NCBI GenBank assembly: GCA_021202985.1 | Contig: JAJQCA010000024.1 | Span: 1 to 46,393 of the forward strand | Direction: 5' to 3' | Origin: Alistipes sp. | GTDB lineage: Bacteria; Bacteroidota; Bacteroidia; Bacteroidales; Rikenellaceae | Length of the DNA: 46,393 bases | Shown: positions 44,686-46,393 of the stretch, piece after piece | Layout: the number at the start of each line of letters is the position of its first letter | How positions within the stretch are numbered: the stretch's first letter is position 1 | The notes under the pieces: generated by a model | What the model was told of the DNA's origin: nothing | What the model saw: only the letters and a program-made list of their open reading frames with translations | Database searches by the model: none | Program-made: the position numbers and the translations under genes

Positions 44686-46287
44686 TCAGAAACCCATATT
44701 GCGTATGTCCTCTTCAAAGGTGTCTTTATTTTTGGCTTTTGCCCGGACTTTATGACGATAAGTATAAACGGTATTGGGGGAATATCGGAGGAATTTTGAA
44801 ATGCTTGCCGAATCGGTGATGCCGAGTTTGACCAATGCGTAAATCCTCATTTCGGTCGTCAACAGTTCGCCGGTTTTGGGTTCTATTTGTTCGCCGTCCC
44901 TGAGCAGGGCATTGAAATAACCTACAAAATCCGGATAAATCCGCAGGAATGCCTTATCGAAACTGCGGTAGAACTCCGATATTTCATGGCTTATAAGGTT
45001 CGAAGAGCGCGTCATGATCCTTACTTCTTCTACTTTACCCGCCGTAAGTTTATTATTTATCGTCGATTGATAGCGCTCAAGGCGGTTAATATAGGAAGAA
45101 CACATACTCAGGAACCGGCCGAGGTATTCCTCTTTCATCTTGTTGGCAACCACGAGCGAACGGTTGGTTTCCACTAATTGGTCGTTGGCCCTGATAAGCG
45201 CCTGGCGGGTAGTGCGGAGTATGAATGTCTGCCGTGTGACGTAAATGATAAGGCTTAGCATCAGGACGGCAAGCAGGCTAATCATCAATATAGATCTCTT
45301 CAGTCGGGAGTTTTTCTGGTCCAGTTCTGATTTGTAAGCCCGTTCGATAATGGGGAATATGGTCGACATCTCGATTCGACGGAGCCGTGCATTGTAAAAG
45401 TTTGCGTCCTCCATTGAAATGGTTCCATACCGGTAAGCCCGCCCGACGTCACCCTCCGCATATAACAGGGCCGCGAGGTTGGTCAGCGAGACGTACTCCT
45501 TCACACTGGAACCGATATCGGATATGGCTGAGGAGATAAGGTACTGTTTTCTGAGTTCCCGCTCCGCCGGATCCGATTCGTCGTAACAGTCGGCAAGCGT
45601 GGAAGCAACGATGGCATACCCGTGTGTTCCCGGCTCCAGCCTGTCCAGCATATCCTGAAGCATGGCGATGGCGAGCCTTTTATTGGGGTTGGTTATATAT
45701 ATCCTCGAAAGGGCGAAATATTTGTCGGAACCCTCCGGGACTACCATCCTCAATGAATCTACATACCTCAGGCTTATATCATTGTATTCTTCACCGAATG
45801 TAGTACCGGCCGCATACATACTCAGGTGGTGGTAAACCTGCTCGCAGCAGAGGAAATAATCGGAAAGAAGTTCTTCCGGAACCGTTTGGCGGTCGATAGC
45901 CGCAAGGTTCTCGATAGCTTCCTTATACATTCCCCCGCTGGACAGGAGGTTGGAATAGTCGAGCTGGCTCTCCACAATCTTGTATATGTCTCCGGCATCT
46001 TCCGCCAACGTGCGGTTACGCATAACGTAGAGCATCGCTGGTTCGTAGCTATATGACCGGTATAATTCGATAAGCCGTTTATTAACCTTGTACTGTTCGA
46101 AGGGAGTTAGACCGGATGAGAGCCATTGTCGTGCACTGTCGATTCGTGCTTCCTTTTCCGCCTCGTAAAACCATCTCGATTCCAGTGAACGGTCGAGTTG
46201 TAACAAAAGCGAATCAACCGTATTCACGGCAGCCGAGGGTACGTTAAGAAATAAAGACAGAACAAATAAAACTAAATATCTTTTCAT
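44686..46287 (-). CDS. susR: SusR-like membrane-bound starch sensor/regulator
   Basis: This is a one-piece sensor-regulator of 533 residues, probably sensing maltose or maltodextrin in the periplasm and activating the locus. It has a signal peptide (1-20), a helical TPR-like periplasmic domain (about 25-325), a single transmembrane helix (331-350), a coiled coil (about 353-390) and a DUF6377-type linker. A C-terminal LuxR-like helix-turn-helix follows (about 475-520: LTTEMRIYALVKLGITDSASISKFLRYSPNTVYTYRHKVR). This layout matches SusR. The ATG at 46287 is chosen because it begins directly with a signal peptide; a start 17 codons earlier adds MYRVFINFVKHG-type residues with no such sense. It lies upstream of susC on the same strand. 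Confidence 0.9.
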   Translation of the reverse strand: MKRYLVLFVLSLFLNVPSAAVNTVDSLLLQLDRSLESRWFYEAEKEARIDSARQWLSSGLTPFEQYKVNKRLIELYRSYSYEPAMLYVMRNRTLAEDAGDIYKIVESQLDYSNLLSSGGMYKEAIENLAAIDRQTVPEELLSDYFLCCEQVYHHLSMYAAGTTFGEEYNDISLRYVDSLRMVVPEGSDKYFALSRIYITNPNKRLAIAMLQDMLDRLEPGTHGYAIVASTLADCYDESDPAERELRKQYLISSAISDIGSSVKEYVSLTNLAALLYAEGDVGRAYRYGTISMEDANFYNARLRRIEMSTIFPIIERAYKSELDQKNSRLKRSILMISLLAVLMLSLIIYVTRQTFILRTTRQALIRANDQLVETNRSLVVANKMKEEYLGRFLSMCSSYINRLERYQSTINNKLTAGKVEEVRIMTRSSNLISHEISEFYRSFDKAFLRIYPDFVGYFNALLRDGEQIEPKTGELLTTEMRIYALVKLGITDSASISKFLRYSPNTVYTYRHKVRAKAKNKDTFEEDIRNMGF

Positions 46288-46313
46288 CGGGTTTCTGCAG
46301 TTGCCATGTTTAA

Positions 46314-46321
46314 CAAAGTTA
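46314..46321 (-). promoter_or_regulatory. Putative promoter (-7 box) of the susR-like gene
   Basis: On the minus strand this reads TAACTTTG, an exact TAnnTTTG match 27 bases before the chosen ATG, which supports that start over the one further upstream at 46338. No clear -33 was found. Confidence 0.45.
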
Positions 46322-46393
46322 ATAAAAACCCTATACATCCATATTATTTATCCCGAAACGACCTATATTACCATTTGATAATCTTTTTTATCC

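Overview
The window looks like a chromosomal segment from a Bacteroidales bacterium. The evidence is a complete SusC/SusD-type starch utilisation locus, type III glutamine synthetase, surface lipoproteins with acidic export signals after the lipobox cysteine, and promoters of the Bacteroidetes type (TAnnTTTG -7 box, few Shine-Dalgarno sites). The base composition looks moderately GC-rich by eye (not counted). That would suit Rikenellaceae/Alistipes better than Bacteroides, but this placement is an inference. No rRNA, tRNA, CRISPR array, transposase or phage gene was seen.

Region 1 (1-3091, + strand) is a translation cluster: rplM-rpsI overlapping by one base, then rpsB and tsf, closed by a strong terminator. 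The rplM promoter and a folded leader in front of rpsB can be read directly. Region 2 (3092-4375) holds a DUF4269 nucleotidyltransferase-like gene and a repeat-rich intergenic stretch. Region 3 (4376-12829) carries a divergently placed AddA-like helicase-nuclease (-) and AddB-like nuclease (+), separated by an exported GIN-domain (DUF2807) protein; an alpha/beta hydrolase follows addB. The AddA-like protein has an odd linker of about 138 residues rich in Gly, Asp, Ser and Cys. Region 4 (12846-15096) is glnN (-), sharing a bidirectional terminator with the hydrolase.

Region 5 (15375-18911, +) is a vitamin B12 uptake operon: promoter, cobalamin riboswitch, a BtuG-like surface beta-propeller lipoprotein and a BtuB-like TonB-dependent receptor. 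Region 6 (19082-23954, -) is a MacAB-TolC tripartite exporter operon in the order TolC, adaptor, ATPase, permease.

Region 7 (24104-46321, -) is a starch/maltodextrin polysaccharide utilisation locus. In transcription order it encodes a SusR-like sensor-regulator, SusC, SusD, a SusE/F-like lipoprotein with four tandem starch-binding modules, a surface GH13 amylase, an MFS maltose permease, beta-phosphoglucomutase, GH65 maltose phosphorylase, a second lipoprotein GH13, a SusA-like neopullulanase, a DUF4886/SGNH lipoprotein broken by a one-base frameshift, and a SusB-like GH97 glucosidase. The inferred flow is capture and cutting at the surface, import through SusC/D, and trimming in the periplasm. 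Maltose then enters the cytoplasm by the MFS carrier and is phosphorolysed to glucose plus beta-glucose-1-phosphate, which becomes glucose-6-phosphate. The locus therefore combines the hydrolytic Sus route with a phosphorolytic one.

The items most worth a second look are the frameshift at 26774-26778, a perfect-looking dyad upstream of the susC promoter, the AddA linker, the rpsB leader fold, and the riboswitch-BtuG-BtuB operon.
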